Below, in pieces: positions 8,524-16,839 of a stretch of 64,000 nucleotides of DNA. Under the pieces are notes generated by a model, which was not told where the DNA came from, searched no databases, and saw only the letters and a list, made by a program, of their open reading frames with translations. The position numbers and the translations under genes were made by a program. The DNA comes from Thiopontia sp964415865 (GTDB taxonomy: Bacteria > Pseudomonadota > Gammaproteobacteria > GCF-002020875), in NCBI GenBank assembly GCA_964415865.1, contig CAYQBY010000002.1, forward strand, positions 1-64,000, read 5' to 3'. How positions within the stretch are numbered: position 1 is the stretch's first letter; the number at the start of each line of letters is the position of its first letter.

Positions 8524-9294
8524 TTACTCTATAGAACCGATGCGGTTCCAGCTTATTCCATCACCACAACTGAAGTCCCAACTCATCCAGACAGCAACCG
8601 CCTTACCCACAATATTGTCCTCAGGGACAAATCCCCAGTAGCGTCCATCACGACTATTGTCTCGATTGTCTCCCAACATAAAGTAGTGTCCCTCGGGGAC
8701 TACCCACTCTCCTTCTGCTCGTGAGGCTCTGGGTGGAATAATCAGGATCTCATGATCACTATCTGCTGTCTGCTCTCTAAAACGCAGTGAGTCTATGGTA
8801 TGGCATTTATTGTTCATCCATAGATGGGATCGCTTATTTGTTATCTTGGCTAGCTTACCATTGACGGAGAGCTGTCTATTTCTATACTCAATGCGATCTC
8901 CTGGAACACCAACCACACGCTTGATGTAGTCAACGCTTGGATCTTCCGGATAACGAAAGACCATAATATCACCACGCTCAGGATCACCTAAATCAAGAAT
9001 CTTGGCATCAACTACTGGCAGGCGCAGCCCATAGGCAAACTTGTTAACCACGATAAAATCTCCCACAACCAATGTGGGTCTCATAGAGCTGGATGGAATC
9101 CGAAATGGCTCAAAAATAAAAGAGCGCAGAATCAGCACAATCAGAATCACCGGAAAGAAGGAGCGTGAATACTCCACCAAAATTGGTAACTCTTGTCCTT
9201 GGCGCTTTGCTGCCCATAGCTTCGCATCAAGAAGCCATATCCCACCGGTTATCACTAGCGCGATTACCAAAATTCCTGAAAAATCCAGATGCAT
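8524..9294 (-). CDS. lepB: Signal peptidase I
   Basis: This inner-membrane serine protease removes signal peptides from Sec and Tat substrates. Two N-terminal transmembrane segments (about 6-23 and 46-62) are followed by the catalytic box IPSSSMRPTL with S70. The general-base lysine K125 lies in DYIKRVVGVPGD. The GDNRDNSRDGRYWG box is near residue 215. The length of 256 is shorter than E. coli LepB (324) but common in this class. It lies directly after lepA. Confidence 0.95.
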   Translation of the reverse strand: MHLDFSGILVIALVITGGIWLLDAKLWAAKRQGQELPILVEYSRSFFPVILIVLILRSFIFEPFRIPSSSMRPTLVVGDFIVVNKFAYGLRLPVVDAKILDLGDPERGDIMVFRYPEDPSVDYIKRVVGVPGDRIEYRNRQLSVNGKLAKITNKRSHLWMNNKCHTIDSLRFREQTADSDHEILIIPPRASRAEGEWVVPEGHYFMLGDNRDNSRDGRYWGFVPEDNIVGKAVAVWMSWDFSCGDGISWNRIGSIE

Positions 9295-9304
9295 CTCCTC
9301 GCTC

Positions 9305-11122
9305 CTATTTCTTGCTTGTCTGTAATACTGCCATGAATGCTTCCTGAGGGATATCCACCTTGCCTACTCTCTTCATTCTCTTCTTTCCCTCTTTCTGCTT
9401 CTCCAGCAGTTTTTTCTTTCTTGTGATATCACCACCATAACATTTGGCAGTTACATTTTTTCGCAATGCCTTAACTGTAGTTCTGGAGATAATCTTGGCA
9501 CCAATGGTGGCCTGAATTGCCACATCAAACATCTGCCGTGGAATGATCTCTTTCATCCTCTCTGCCAACAGGCGCCCTCTTGGGATAGATGCAGCTCTGT
9601 GTATTATCATTGATAGTGCATCCATCTTGTCGCCATTGATAAGAAGATCAACCTTGACCAGATCGGCCGACTGAAACGCCTTGAAGTAGTAGTCCATGGA
9701 GGCAAAGCCACGACTGACGGATTTGAGACGATCAAAGAAATCAACCAATACCTCGGACAACGGAAGCTCATAGGTGATGGAGACCTGACGCCCCATATAC
9801 TGCATATCTTTCTGTACCCCACGCTTCTCTATGCAGAGCCCGATTACTGCCCCTACATAATCCTGAGGGACCAGAATATTGGCCACAATTACCGGTTCAC
9901 GAATCTCACTTATCTTGTTAACCACCGGAAGATCAGCAGGATTATCAATATGAATAACCTCACCATCACTCTTCTCAATCTCATAGACCACTGTTGGAGC
10001 CGTGGTTACCAGATTGAGCCCATACTCACGCTCCAGTCGCTCCTGAATAATCTCCATATGGAGCATACCGAGAAAACCGATACGGAATCCGAAACCTAGT
10101 GCAGGAGAGACCTCTGGCTCATACTCCAGTGCTGCATCATTAAGACGCAACTTGGCCAGAGCATCCCGGAAATCCTCATAATCATCAGTATCCACCGTAT
10201 ACATGCCGGCAAACACCTGTGGTTTGACCTCCTGAAACCCTGGTAGTGACTCCTCAACTGGATTATCTGCTGCCGTCAGAGTATCGCCCACCGGAGCACC
10301 ATCAATCTGCTTGATACCGGCGATAATATATCCAACCTCACCAGCAGACAGTTCATCCTGAGGAGTACGCTTGGGGGTAAAGATTCCGACCTGATCAACC
10401 AGATGACTGTTTCCAGTCGACATCACCTTCATCTTCATTCGGCTACGAATTTTCCCATTCACAACCCGTACCAATGAGACTACACCAAGATAGTTGTCAA
10501 ACCATGAGTCAATAATTAACGCCTGCAACTGTCCATCCGGATCACCCTTCGGTGGCGGAATATGGTCGACAATCTCCTCCAGCAGATCATCAACCCCTAA
10601 CCCTGTCTTTGCACTAACCCTCTTGGCATCCTCAGCATCAATGCCGACAATCTCCTCAATCTCCTCAATTACACGTTCCGGCTCTGCTGATGGAAGATCA
10701 ATCTTATTGAGGACCGGAAGCACCTCCAGGCCGAGATCAATTGCTGTATAACAGTTGGCAACAGTCTGAGCCTCCACCCCTTGCGCCGCATCCACAACAA
10801 GCAGAGCTCCCTCACAAGCTGCCAGAGAGCGCGACACCTCATAGGAAAAATCAACATGCCCCGGGGTATCAATAAAGTTCAGTAGATACACTTTTCCATC
10901 ATTGGCCTTGTACTCCAGAGAGACGCTCTGTGCCTTGATGGTAATGCCTCTCTCCTTCTCGATATCCATCGAGTCGAGCACCTGCGCAGACATCTCACGG
11001 TCTGAAAGACCACCACAGACCTGAATAAAGCGGTCTGCAATAGTAGATTTGCCATGATCAATATGGGCAATAATGGAGAAATTCCTGATCTGCGAGAGGT
11101 CGTACACTATTTGTTCCGTCAA
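9305..11122 (-). CDS. lepA: Elongation factor 4 (LepA)
   Basis: This ribosome-associated GTPase of 605 residues is the usual LepA length. It has the G1 motif AHIDHGKST (19-27), DTPGHVDF, NKIDLP, the EF-G-like domains and the LepA-specific C-terminal domain ending in KKRMKRVGKVDIPQEAF. It is the first gene after the terminator at about 11125-11153 and begins the lepA-lepB-rnc-era-recO-pdxJ-acpS-cysM series. Confidence 0.97.
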   Translation of the reverse strand: MTEQIVYDLSQIRNFSIIAHIDHGKSTIADRFIQVCGGLSDREMSAQVLDSMDIEKERGITIKAQSVSLEYKANDGKVYLLNFIDTPGHVDFSYEVSRSLAACEGALLVVDAAQGVEAQTVANCYTAIDLGLEVLPVLNKIDLPSAEPERVIEEIEEIVGIDAEDAKRVSAKTGLGVDDLLEEIVDHIPPPKGDPDGQLQALIIDSWFDNYLGVVSLVRVVNGKIRSRMKMKVMSTGNSHLVDQVGIFTPKRTPQDELSAGEVGYIIAGIKQIDGAPVGDTLTAADNPVEESLPGFQEVKPQVFAGMYTVDTDDYEDFRDALAKLRLNDAALEYEPEVSPALGFGFRIGFLGMLHMEIIQERLEREYGLNLVTTAPTVVYEIEKSDGEVIHIDNPADLPVVNKISEIREPVIVANILVPQDYVGAVIGLCIEKRGVQKDMQYMGRQVSITYELPLSEVLVDFFDRLKSVSRGFASMDYYFKAFQSADLVKVDLLINGDKMDALSMIIHRAASIPRGRLLAERMKEIIPRQMFDVAIQATIGAKIISRTTVKALRKNVTAKCYGGDITRKKKLLEKQKEGKKRMKRVGKVDIPQEAFMAVLQTSKK

Positions 11123-11124
11123 TT

Positions 11125-11153
11125 AAAAAAATGACTCCGGCTGGAGTCATTTT
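11125..11153 (-). terminator. Rho-independent terminator between glutaredoxin-like gene and lepA
   Basis: ATGACTCC (11131-11138) and GGAGTCAT (11143-11150) form a perfect 8-bp stem with a 4-nt loop. On the minus strand it is followed by a run of Ts (A run 11125-11130 on the plus strand). It lies 4 nt past the stop codon of the glutaredoxin-like gene and just before the lepA start. It therefore separates the rpoE operon from the lepA operon, though the lepA promoter must then lie in or before this very short gap. Confidence 0.88.
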
Positions 11154-11157
11154 CTAT

Positions 11158-11379
11158 TTAGTTGCTCAGATGCTCCCTGAGCCGTTTTTCATCCAGGAAA
11201 TAATGACAGATTTCTGCTGATTGCTCCAGCAGAACCGGTACTTTTGTCCCATATTGTGACTCCAGTTCCGGAACATCATTAATAATGATTCGCTCCATCT
11301 CAAAGCGATCCCTCAGGGGGTGATGAGCCAGCAGCTCCTCCATGTCATCACAGAGATGACACCCCTGCCGAACCATCAA
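11158..11379 (-). CDS. Glutaredoxin-like thioredoxin-fold protein (DUF836 type)
   Basis: This small protein has the active-site pattern GCHLCDDMEELL and a cis-Pro-like VPVLL strand, typical of the glutaredoxin-like DUF836 family of thiol-redox proteins. The start is unclear. The first conventional codons are TTG (11379) and ATG (11376), which would cut off most of the first beta strand. Reading further upstream in frame gives KRKLQL and an ATT codon (11397) overlapping the mucD stop; no ATG, GTG or TTG lies between that ATT and the upstream in-frame stop. Either a rare ATT start or a shortened N terminus is used. It is the last gene of the rpoE operon. Confidence 0.75.
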   Translation of the reverse strand: MMVRQGCHLCDDMEELLAHHPLRDRFEMERIIINDVPELESQYGTKVPVLLEQSAEICHYFLDEKRLREHLSN

Positions 11380-11392
11380 TTGTAATTTACGC

Positions 11393-12895
11393 TTAATCTG
11401 GCATTCTCAAGGCAAGAAAGATAGGACCTTTGTCTCGAACCACATAGACAGGAACACTTTTACCATCCGGCAGACGATCAAGAATCTGTAGTAGATGATC
11501 AATCCCCTCAATCACCACATAATTGATACGACTGATTACGTCCCCCTCCTTGATTCCGGAACGATCTGCGGAACTACCAGGTTCAATCTGTTTCACAAAA
11601 ACTCCGCCAGAGTGGATTGAACGGCTTTCGCGCACCTCTACAGGAATATCCTCAAGAATCATTCCCAGACGCTCCGTAGTCGCCTCTTCCACCTGTTTAT
11701 CTTTTTGTTGTGGTAGAGATGATGCCAACTCATCATCAGATGGCAACTCACCAATCACTACCTGCACCACCATTTCGCGCCCTTCACGGATTATTTTTAC
11801 CGGAACAGGGTGGCCAACAGGTGTTCTACCGACAATCGGTGGCAGGTGAGAATTACTCTCTACAAAATGCCCATTGAACTCTGTTATAACATCCCCAACC
11901 TGGAGGTCAGAGAGAGATGCAGGGCTATCTTTCAATACCTCGGCCACCAACGCCCCAACTGGACGATCCATGCCAAAGGAGTCAGCCAGATCACTGGTAA
12001 CCGCCTGAATCAAAACTCCCAACCAACCACGACTTACATGGCCCCCATTTTTGACCTGCTTGACAACATCCATCGCAACCTCAATAGGGATTGCGAAGGA
12101 GAGCCCCATATAACCACCAGACTTGCTGAATATGATGGAGTTCACCCCAACAACCTCACCATCCAGATTAAATAATGGACCACCGGAGTTTCCCGGATTG
12201 ATCGCTACATCAGTCTGGATAAATGGAACGTAGTTAAATCTGTTGTCACCCTCAGAGATATTACGTGCCTTGGCACTAACAATACCTGCAGTTGCAGACA
12301 TCTCAAAACCAAATGGTGAGCCAATTGCCATTACCCACTCCCCAATCTCGAGATCCTTACTGGTGCCTGGCTTGACGATAGGCAGCCCACTGGCATCAAT
12401 CTTTATCAATGCAATATCTGAGCGTTTGTCAGAACCGACCACATCTGCCCTGAATTCTCTATGGTCAGAGAGGCGCACTGTAATCTCACTGGCATCCTCA
12501 ACCACATGGTGGTTAGTCAGGATATAACCATCCTCCGTTAAAATGCTTCCAGAACCCTGGGCCTGTGTCTCAAACTCACGTGGTTGTGGATGAGGTACTG
12601 AGCCTCTAGGCCCCATGCCACGATCCTCAAAGAATCGACGAAAGAACTCTGGGAGCTCTTCATAAGGGAGATCATCCGGTCCTTGGGAGAATGGCCCCAT
12701 ACCAGGAATTGAGGGCATTTTTCTCTTCTGGTTTACGCTAATACTGACTACTGCAGGCATCTGCTCCTTTACCAACTGGGTAAAGTTTGGAAGCCCGCCA
12801 ACTGTTGCTGCCGATACTCCTAGTGGAGACATTAATAAAATCCCGAACAGTCCACTCAAGAGAGAGATCTTTAACCCATAAAACACCTTTTTCAT
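11393..12895 (-). CDS. mucD: Periplasmic serine protease/chaperone, MucD/DegP type
   Basis: This 500-residue Do-family protease degrades or holds misfolded envelope proteins. It has a signal peptide (about 1-29) and a trypsin-like domain with catalytic H130 (TNHHVV), D160 (SDIALI) and S237 (NPGNSGGP). Two PDZ domains follow (about 285-375 and 405-490). The flexible loop before the protease domain is rich in Pro, Phe and Arg. The position behind rpoE-rseA/B-rseC matches algU-mucA-mucB-mucC-mucD of Pseudomonas. No DegS-like membrane-anchored site-1 protease lies in the window. Confidence 0.94.
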   Translation of the reverse strand: MKKVFYGLKISLLSGLFGILLMSPLGVSAATVGGLPNFTQLVKEQMPAVVSISVNQKRKMPSIPGMGPFSQGPDDLPYEELPEFFRRFFEDRGMGPRGSVPHPQPREFETQAQGSGSILTEDGYILTNHHVVEDASEITVRLSDHREFRADVVGSDKRSDIALIKIDASGLPIVKPGTSKDLEIGEWVMAIGSPFGFEMSATAGIVSAKARNISEGDNRFNYVPFIQTDVAINPGNSGGPLFNLDGEVVGVNSIIFSKSGGYMGLSFAIPIEVAMDVVKQVKNGGHVSRGWLGVLIQAVTSDLADSFGMDRPVGALVAEVLKDSPASLSDLQVGDVITEFNGHFVESNSHLPPIVGRTPVGHPVPVKIIREGREMVVQVVIGELPSDDELASSLPQQKDKQVEEATTERLGMILEDIPVEVRESRSIHSGGVFVKQIEPGSSADRSGIKEGDVISRINYVVIEGIDHLLQILDRLPDGKSVPVYVVRDKGPIFLALRMPD

Positions 12896-12955
12896 TACTA
12901 TATATTCCTTTAACTATTATAAATAATTTATTGTTTTATATTATATTTTTAACAA

Positions 12956-13420
12956 CTAATCAATATTCACATAAGAGAGAGGCTGAATTTCCGTGATAAC
13001 TGGAATCATCTCATGTTGCTCAAACCACCCATTGCTCTTCATCCACAAAACAACGGCATAAGCCCCTGCAACCCCGGCCACAACTACCACCCACTCTTGC
13101 ATAACACCAAACCAGGCAGTCATCACCCACTGTCCAATTAATGCAAACAGAAAAAGAGACAGTAGTGGAACCATATAGAGGAGAGCTGCCCCCTTCATTA
13201 ATCCGTTTTCAGAGACAGCAATGGTAACCTGCTCACCAATCTTTGCATGCAGAGGATTTTTTACCTGCACCCTGAATGGGCGGTTTCCCAATACCTTGGA
13301 GAATGTTGCGGTACCGCACCCTGATGATGACTCACAACCACCACAAGAGCTCTGCCGTGTAGTCTCCACCCAGGCATTCTCACCATCAACAGCAACAACA
13401 GTTGCCATCTCCTTAACCAC
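12956..13420 (-). CDS. rseC: RseC/MucC family sigma-E regulator
   Basis: This 154-residue inner-membrane protein has an N-terminal cysteine cluster (CGGCESSSGCG, about 24-34) and two transmembrane segments (about 77-98 and 102-125), as in RseC/MucC. The E. coli homologue modulates the sigma-E and SoxR reducing systems. Its start overlaps the end of the rseA/B gene by 8 nt, so the two are translationally coupled. A very AT-rich 60-bp gap separates it from mucD and may hold a promoter. Confidence 0.88.
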   Translation of the reverse strand: MVKEMATVVAVDGENAWVETTRQSSCGGCESSSGCGTATFSKVLGNRPFRVQVKNPLHAKIGEQVTIAVSENGLMKGAALLYMVPLLSLFLFALIGQWVMTAWFGVMQEWVVVVAGVAGAYAVVLWMKSNGWFEQHEMIPVITEIQPLSYVNID

Positions 13421-14336
13421 GTTCCGCCTCCAGTGAGACTGCTACTTGCTTCACCATATCCATTGACACCTCACCCAGAACGGTAATTCTGTATCCCAAT
13501 ACAGAGTGGCTATAAATATTCAGTTGTCTGCCACCACTCTCCATCTGACGCTCGGTAACAGGCCGGCCATCGCCGGACGTAGACTTCTCGACAAAAACCG
13601 AGAACACCGCCTCTCCATCACTAAGAATCAGCTGATTAACTGCCCCACCAAACTCTGGGATCTCATGTTTAACCATATCCACCTTACGGAAACCGTCAGG
13701 CAACCAACCCAACTTCCATCCAATAATTCTCTTCACCACCGGTCTGGGCTCTCCAGCATCTTCATGTAGTGATGGTACCGTAGATACCAGGGCAGCCTGC
13801 TTACGGGCAGAGTGTCTATTCTCATCATGTCGCACCATATATGAGCGAACACGAGTAGAACGCTCTAGCGGATTAATCCAGCGCTCAACCCATTTCCCAT
13901 CTACCTCGACCCACTCTGTCTCTATAGAAGCTACCTTGTCCGCAGCTGATAATGGAGCCATTTGAAGGCCCATCTGCTGAACCATCAGAAAACTGACTGC
14001 TGCCAGAGATGCCGCTAACGCCACCGGCACCCATGCTCTTCTCCTGTTGCTGTTTTTCTGGGATTTTACTGCAGCTATGGCCACCTCTGGAGCAAGAACA
14101 CTTGCCTCCTGCTCCACTGCATCAGCCACACGATCAGCAATATTGCCGGCATACCGTGAAGCTAAAGATCCATTTTCAAACAGTAATTGCCTTGCTATAT
14201 TATGGTTCATCCACTGCTGGCGAAGTTGGGGGTCTCTCTCAATCTCTGCAAGCAGCTGTTTCAACTCATCAGCAGAGAGGTCTCCATCCATCAGCCGGGA
14301 TAGCTGTTCCGCAGTATTATTATTGTGAATCATCAA
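13413..14336 (-). CDS. Composite anti-sigma-E factor: RseA/MucA N-terminal part joined to RseB/MucB C-terminal domain
   Basis: One 307-residue reading frame stands where mucA and mucB normally lie. Residues 1-95 resemble the cytoplasmic sigma-binding domain of RseA/MucA (EQLSRLMDGDLSADEL at the start). A transmembrane helix spans about 101-120. A periplasmic stretch follows with WVERWINP and RSYMVRHDENR, as in the MucA periplasmic tail. Residues about 205-307 match the small C-terminal domain of RseB/MucB (GWLPDGF, LILSDGEAVFSVFVE, YRITVLGEV). The large LolA-like lipid-sensing domain of RseB is absent. It overlaps rpoE by 4 nt and rseC by 8 nt. The domain assignments are by eye; the reading frame is intact. 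Confidence 0.8.
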   Translation of the reverse strand: MMIHNNNTAEQLSRLMDGDLSADELKQLLAEIERDPQLRQQWMNHNIARQLLFENGSLASRYAGNIADRVADAVEQEASVLAPEVAIAAVKSQKNSNRRRAWVPVALAASLAAVSFLMVQQMGLQMAPLSAADKVASIETEWVEVDGKWVERWINPLERSTRVRSYMVRHDENRHSARKQAALVSTVPSLHEDAGEPRPVVKRIIGWKLGWLPDGFRKVDMVKHEIPEFGGAVNQLILSDGEAVFSVFVEKSTSGDGRPVTERQMESGGRQLNIYSHSVLGYRITVLGEVSMDMVKQVAVSLEAERG

Positions 14337-14923
14337 TGCTCCCCCAACATCTGTAGCTGTTGACTGATTGCCTCACGGGCACGAAAAATTCTAGAGCGAA
14401 CTGTACCAATCGGGCAATCCATAATCTCTGCAATCTCATCGTAACTCATACCTTCCAGCTCCCGCAGCTTAATTGCCATCCTCAGATCTTCTGATAGATT
14501 CTCCAATGCAAGAAAAAGCGCTTGTTGCACCTCATCTCTCAACAACTCATTTTCTGGTGTTGCTTTCTCCGTCAGACCCTCTCCCTGCAACAAAAGTTCC
14601 GCATCTTCCGCATCCAGATCAGTTGCAGGCGGCCTCCTTCCCTTTGCAGCAAGATGGTTTTTTGCCGTATTGACAGCAATCCGATATAACCAGGTATAAA
14701 AAGCACTATCACCACGAAAATTCGCCAGGGCCCGGTAGGCACGAATAAAGGCCTCCTGAGCAACATCCTCAGACTCGGCATAATCCTTCACAAAACGCCT
14801 AACCAGTGATATCACCTTGTGCTGATACTTCAGAACCAGCAGATCAAACGCGCGCTTATCTCCCTTTTGGACTCGCTCGACCAATAGTTGGTCAACATCT
14901 CGTTGCTCCAAAACTGCTCCCAT
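14333..14923 (-). CDS. rpoE: RNA polymerase sigma factor RpoE (AlgU)
   Basis: This 196-residue ECF sigma factor has region 2 with FDLLVLKYQHKV and the DVAQEAFIRAYRALANFRGDSAFYTW-type block, split by the usual spacing, and region 4 with GMSYDEIAEIMDCPIGTVRSRIFRAR. Sequence and length match sigma-E/AlgU, which drives the envelope-stress response. It heads the operon with its anti-sigma factor, rseC and mucD. A possible autoregulatory promoter lies at 14969-14996. It is divergent from nadB. Confidence 0.96.
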   Translation of the reverse strand: MGAVLEQRDVDQLLVERVQKGDKRAFDLLVLKYQHKVISLVRRFVKDYAESEDVAQEAFIRAYRALANFRGDSAFYTWLYRIAVNTAKNHLAAKGRRPPATDLDAEDAELLLQGEGLTEKATPENELLRDEVQQALFLALENLSEDLRMAIKLRELEGMSYDEIAEIMDCPIGTVRSRIFRAREAISQQLQMLGEH

Positions 14924-14968
14924 ATTTCAATTTAACTCGACGCTGACAGTATCATACAAGTAGATGCA

Positions 14969-14996
14969 ATAGACCTATACACTGTAAAATGGTTCC
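14969..14996 (-). promoter_or_regulatory. Possible sigma-E-type promoter for rpoE
   Basis: On the minus strand, GGAACC (14991-14996) is separated by 16 nt from GTCTAT (14969-14974). This resembles the sigma-E consensus, with -35 near GGAACTT and -10 near TCTGA or GTCTAA. It lies about 46 nt before the rpoE start codon, as expected for autoregulation. The -10 match is partial. Confidence 0.45.
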
Positions 14997-14999
14997 ATA

Positions 15000-16592
15000 A
15001 TGTCCCTCCATCAACATGACGTACTGATCATTGGAAGCGGTGCCGCAGGCCTGACCCTGGCACTACAGCTGGATCCATCCCTCAGCATCGCCATCCTCTC
15101 CAAGTCTCTGCTTGATGAAGGAAGCACTCTCTATGCACAAGGAGGAATTGCCGCAGTTCTGGACAAAGATGACTCTATAGAGTCGCATGTAAGGGACACC
15201 ATGAATGCGGGCGGCGGCCTCTGCAATGAGGATGTGGTTCGCTTTACCGTAGAGAACGCAAAATCATCAATCAACAACCTGATTGATGCGGGGGTGGAGT
15301 TCTCGCATACAGAGCCCTCAGATCCAAAGTCACCTCTACATCTAACCCGCGAGGGTGGTCACAGCAATCGTCGAGTAATTCATGCAGCTGATACAACTGG
15401 CAAGGCTATTGCAAAGACCCTTAGTGAACAGATTAGATCTCGAAACAATATAGAGATATTTGAAAACCATATCGCCATTGACCTGATTACTAGCTCAAAA
15501 CTGAATGGAGAGCTCAATAACAGGGTGGTTGGTGCCTACATACTTAACCGCCTCAATGATCAGATTCATACCTTTCAGGCATCTAATGTAGTACTTGCCA
15601 CTGGCGGGGGAAGCAAGGTTTACCTCTACACAAGCAACCCAGATATATCTACAGGAGATGGGATCGCCATGGCCTGGCGTGCCGGATGCCAGGTTGCCAA
15701 CATGGAATTTAATCAGTTTCACCCCACCTGTCTTTACCATTCCCAGGCAAAATCATTCCTTATTACGGAGGCCGTTCGTGGTGAGGGAGGAAAGCTATTG
15801 CTTCCTGACATGCAACCATTCATGAGTGACTTTGACTCACGTGGAGAGCTAGCCCCAAGAGACATTGTAGCCAGAGCCATTGACCACGAAATGAAGAGGC
15901 TTGGTGTTGAACATCTCTACCTGGATATCAGCTTCAAGGATGTCGACTTTATCCAAAAACACTTTCCAATGGTCCAGAGTCGACTCCTGGAGTTTGGTAT
16001 CGATATAACCAGAGAGCCAATACCTGTGGTCCCCGCAGCTCACTACACCTGTGGTGGCATTACTACTGATATCCAAGGGAAAACCGATCTTGCCGGACTC
16101 TATGCCATTGGTGAGGTAGCACATACTGGACTCCATGGAGCTAACAGAATGGCCAGCAACTCTCTGCTTGAGTGCCTGGTTTTTGCCTCCTCAGCAGCAA
16201 AGGAGATCAACCAGAGCAACTATCAATCACCCTCAAACATTAATATTCCACCATGGGATGAGAGCCGGGTCACCGATTCTGATGAGGAGGTTGTGGTCTC
16301 ACATAACTGGGACGAACTTCGCAGATTCATGTGGGACTATGTTGGAATTGTCCGTACCACCAAACGGCTAGAACGTGCCCAACGCCGTATTGAGCTGCTG
16401 CAGCATGAGATTGCCGAGTACTACAGCAACTTCAGAATATCAAACAACCTGCTGGAACTGCGTAATCTGGCACAGGTAGCAGAACTGATTATCCGCTCTG
16501 CCCTGCAGCGCAAAGAGAGCCGGGGACTACACTACACCCTGGATTATCCAGACCTGCTTGATAAAGCAGAAAATACAATTCTTAAGCCGTAG
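15000..16592 (+). CDS. nadB: L-aspartate oxidase
   Basis: NadB oxidises L-aspartate to iminoaspartate for quinolinate and NAD synthesis. The 530-residue flavoprotein has the FAD-binding motif IGSGAAGLTLAL (11-22), the YAQGGIAA segment, the HTHDREGGHS-like box seen here as LTREGGHSNRRVIHA near 115-130, and GLHGANRMASNSLLE near 375. The helical C-terminal domain distinguishes it in context from SdhA, which is encoded separately nearby. The start codon sits 76 bp from the divergent rpoE start. The 3' end overlaps the convergent sdhE by 11 bp. Confidence 0.94.
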   Translation: MSLHQHDVLIIGSGAAGLTLALQLDPSLSIAILSKSLLDEGSTLYAQGGIAAVLDKDDSIESHVRDTMNAGGGLCNEDVVRFTVENAKSSINNLIDAGVEFSHTEPSDPKSPLHLTREGGHSNRRVIHAADTTGKAIAKTLSEQIRSRNNIEIFENHIAIDLITSSKLNGELNNRVVGAYILNRLNDQIHTFQASNVVLATGGGSKVYLYTSNPDISTGDGIAMAWRAGCQVANMEFNQFHPTCLYHSQAKSFLITEAVRGEGGKLLLPDMQPFMSDFDSRGELAPRDIVARAIDHEMKRLGVEHLYLDISFKDVDFIQKHFPMVQSRLLEFGIDITREPIPVVPAAHYTCGGITTDIQGKTDLAGLYAIGEVAHTGLHGANRMASNSLLECLVFASSAAKEINQSNYQSPSNINIPPWDESRVTDSDEEVVVSHNWDELRRFMWDYVGIVRTTKRLERAQRRIELLQHEIAEYYSNFRISNNLLELRNLAQVAELIIRSALQRKESRGLHYTLDYPDLLDKAENTILKP

Positions 16593-16839
16593 GGCACGGC
16601 ATCTGCAGCGGTTGTAAAATCTCGCCAATAATATCTGCGATCATTTGATTAGACGTTGTCTCACCATTGAGCAACCAACTCTGCAGGTTCTGATCGGACT
16701 CCTCCAACAGCAATAAAAACTGCTTCTGAAGCGATATGGGGGCATTTAGATAGTGAGCATTGGCATAATCCTGCAGCAACAAATCAAGCTCCAGCATCCC
16801 TCTGCGGCAACGCCATAACACTTGTGAATGGGTAGTCAT
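16582..16839 (-). CDS. sdhE: FAD assembly factor SdhE
   Basis: This 85-residue protein of the SdhE/CptB/YgfY family promotes covalent attachment of FAD to SdhA. The RRGMLELDLLL segment near residues 12-23 contains the conserved RGxxE motif essential in this family. It is the last gene of the sdhCDAB-sdhE series and its start overlaps sdhB by 4 nt. Context and motif agree well. Confidence 0.93.
   Translation of the reverse strand: MTTHSQVLWRCRRGMLELDLLLQDYANAHYLNAPISLQKQFLLLLEESDQNLQSWLLNGETTSNQMIADIIGEILQPLQMPCPTA

Noticed and set aside
14047..14356. Plus-strand open frames opposite the start of the RseA/RseB gene
   Set aside because: They are Cys/Ser/Leu-rich mirror frames of a coding region with 4-nt and 8-nt operon overlaps on the other strand.
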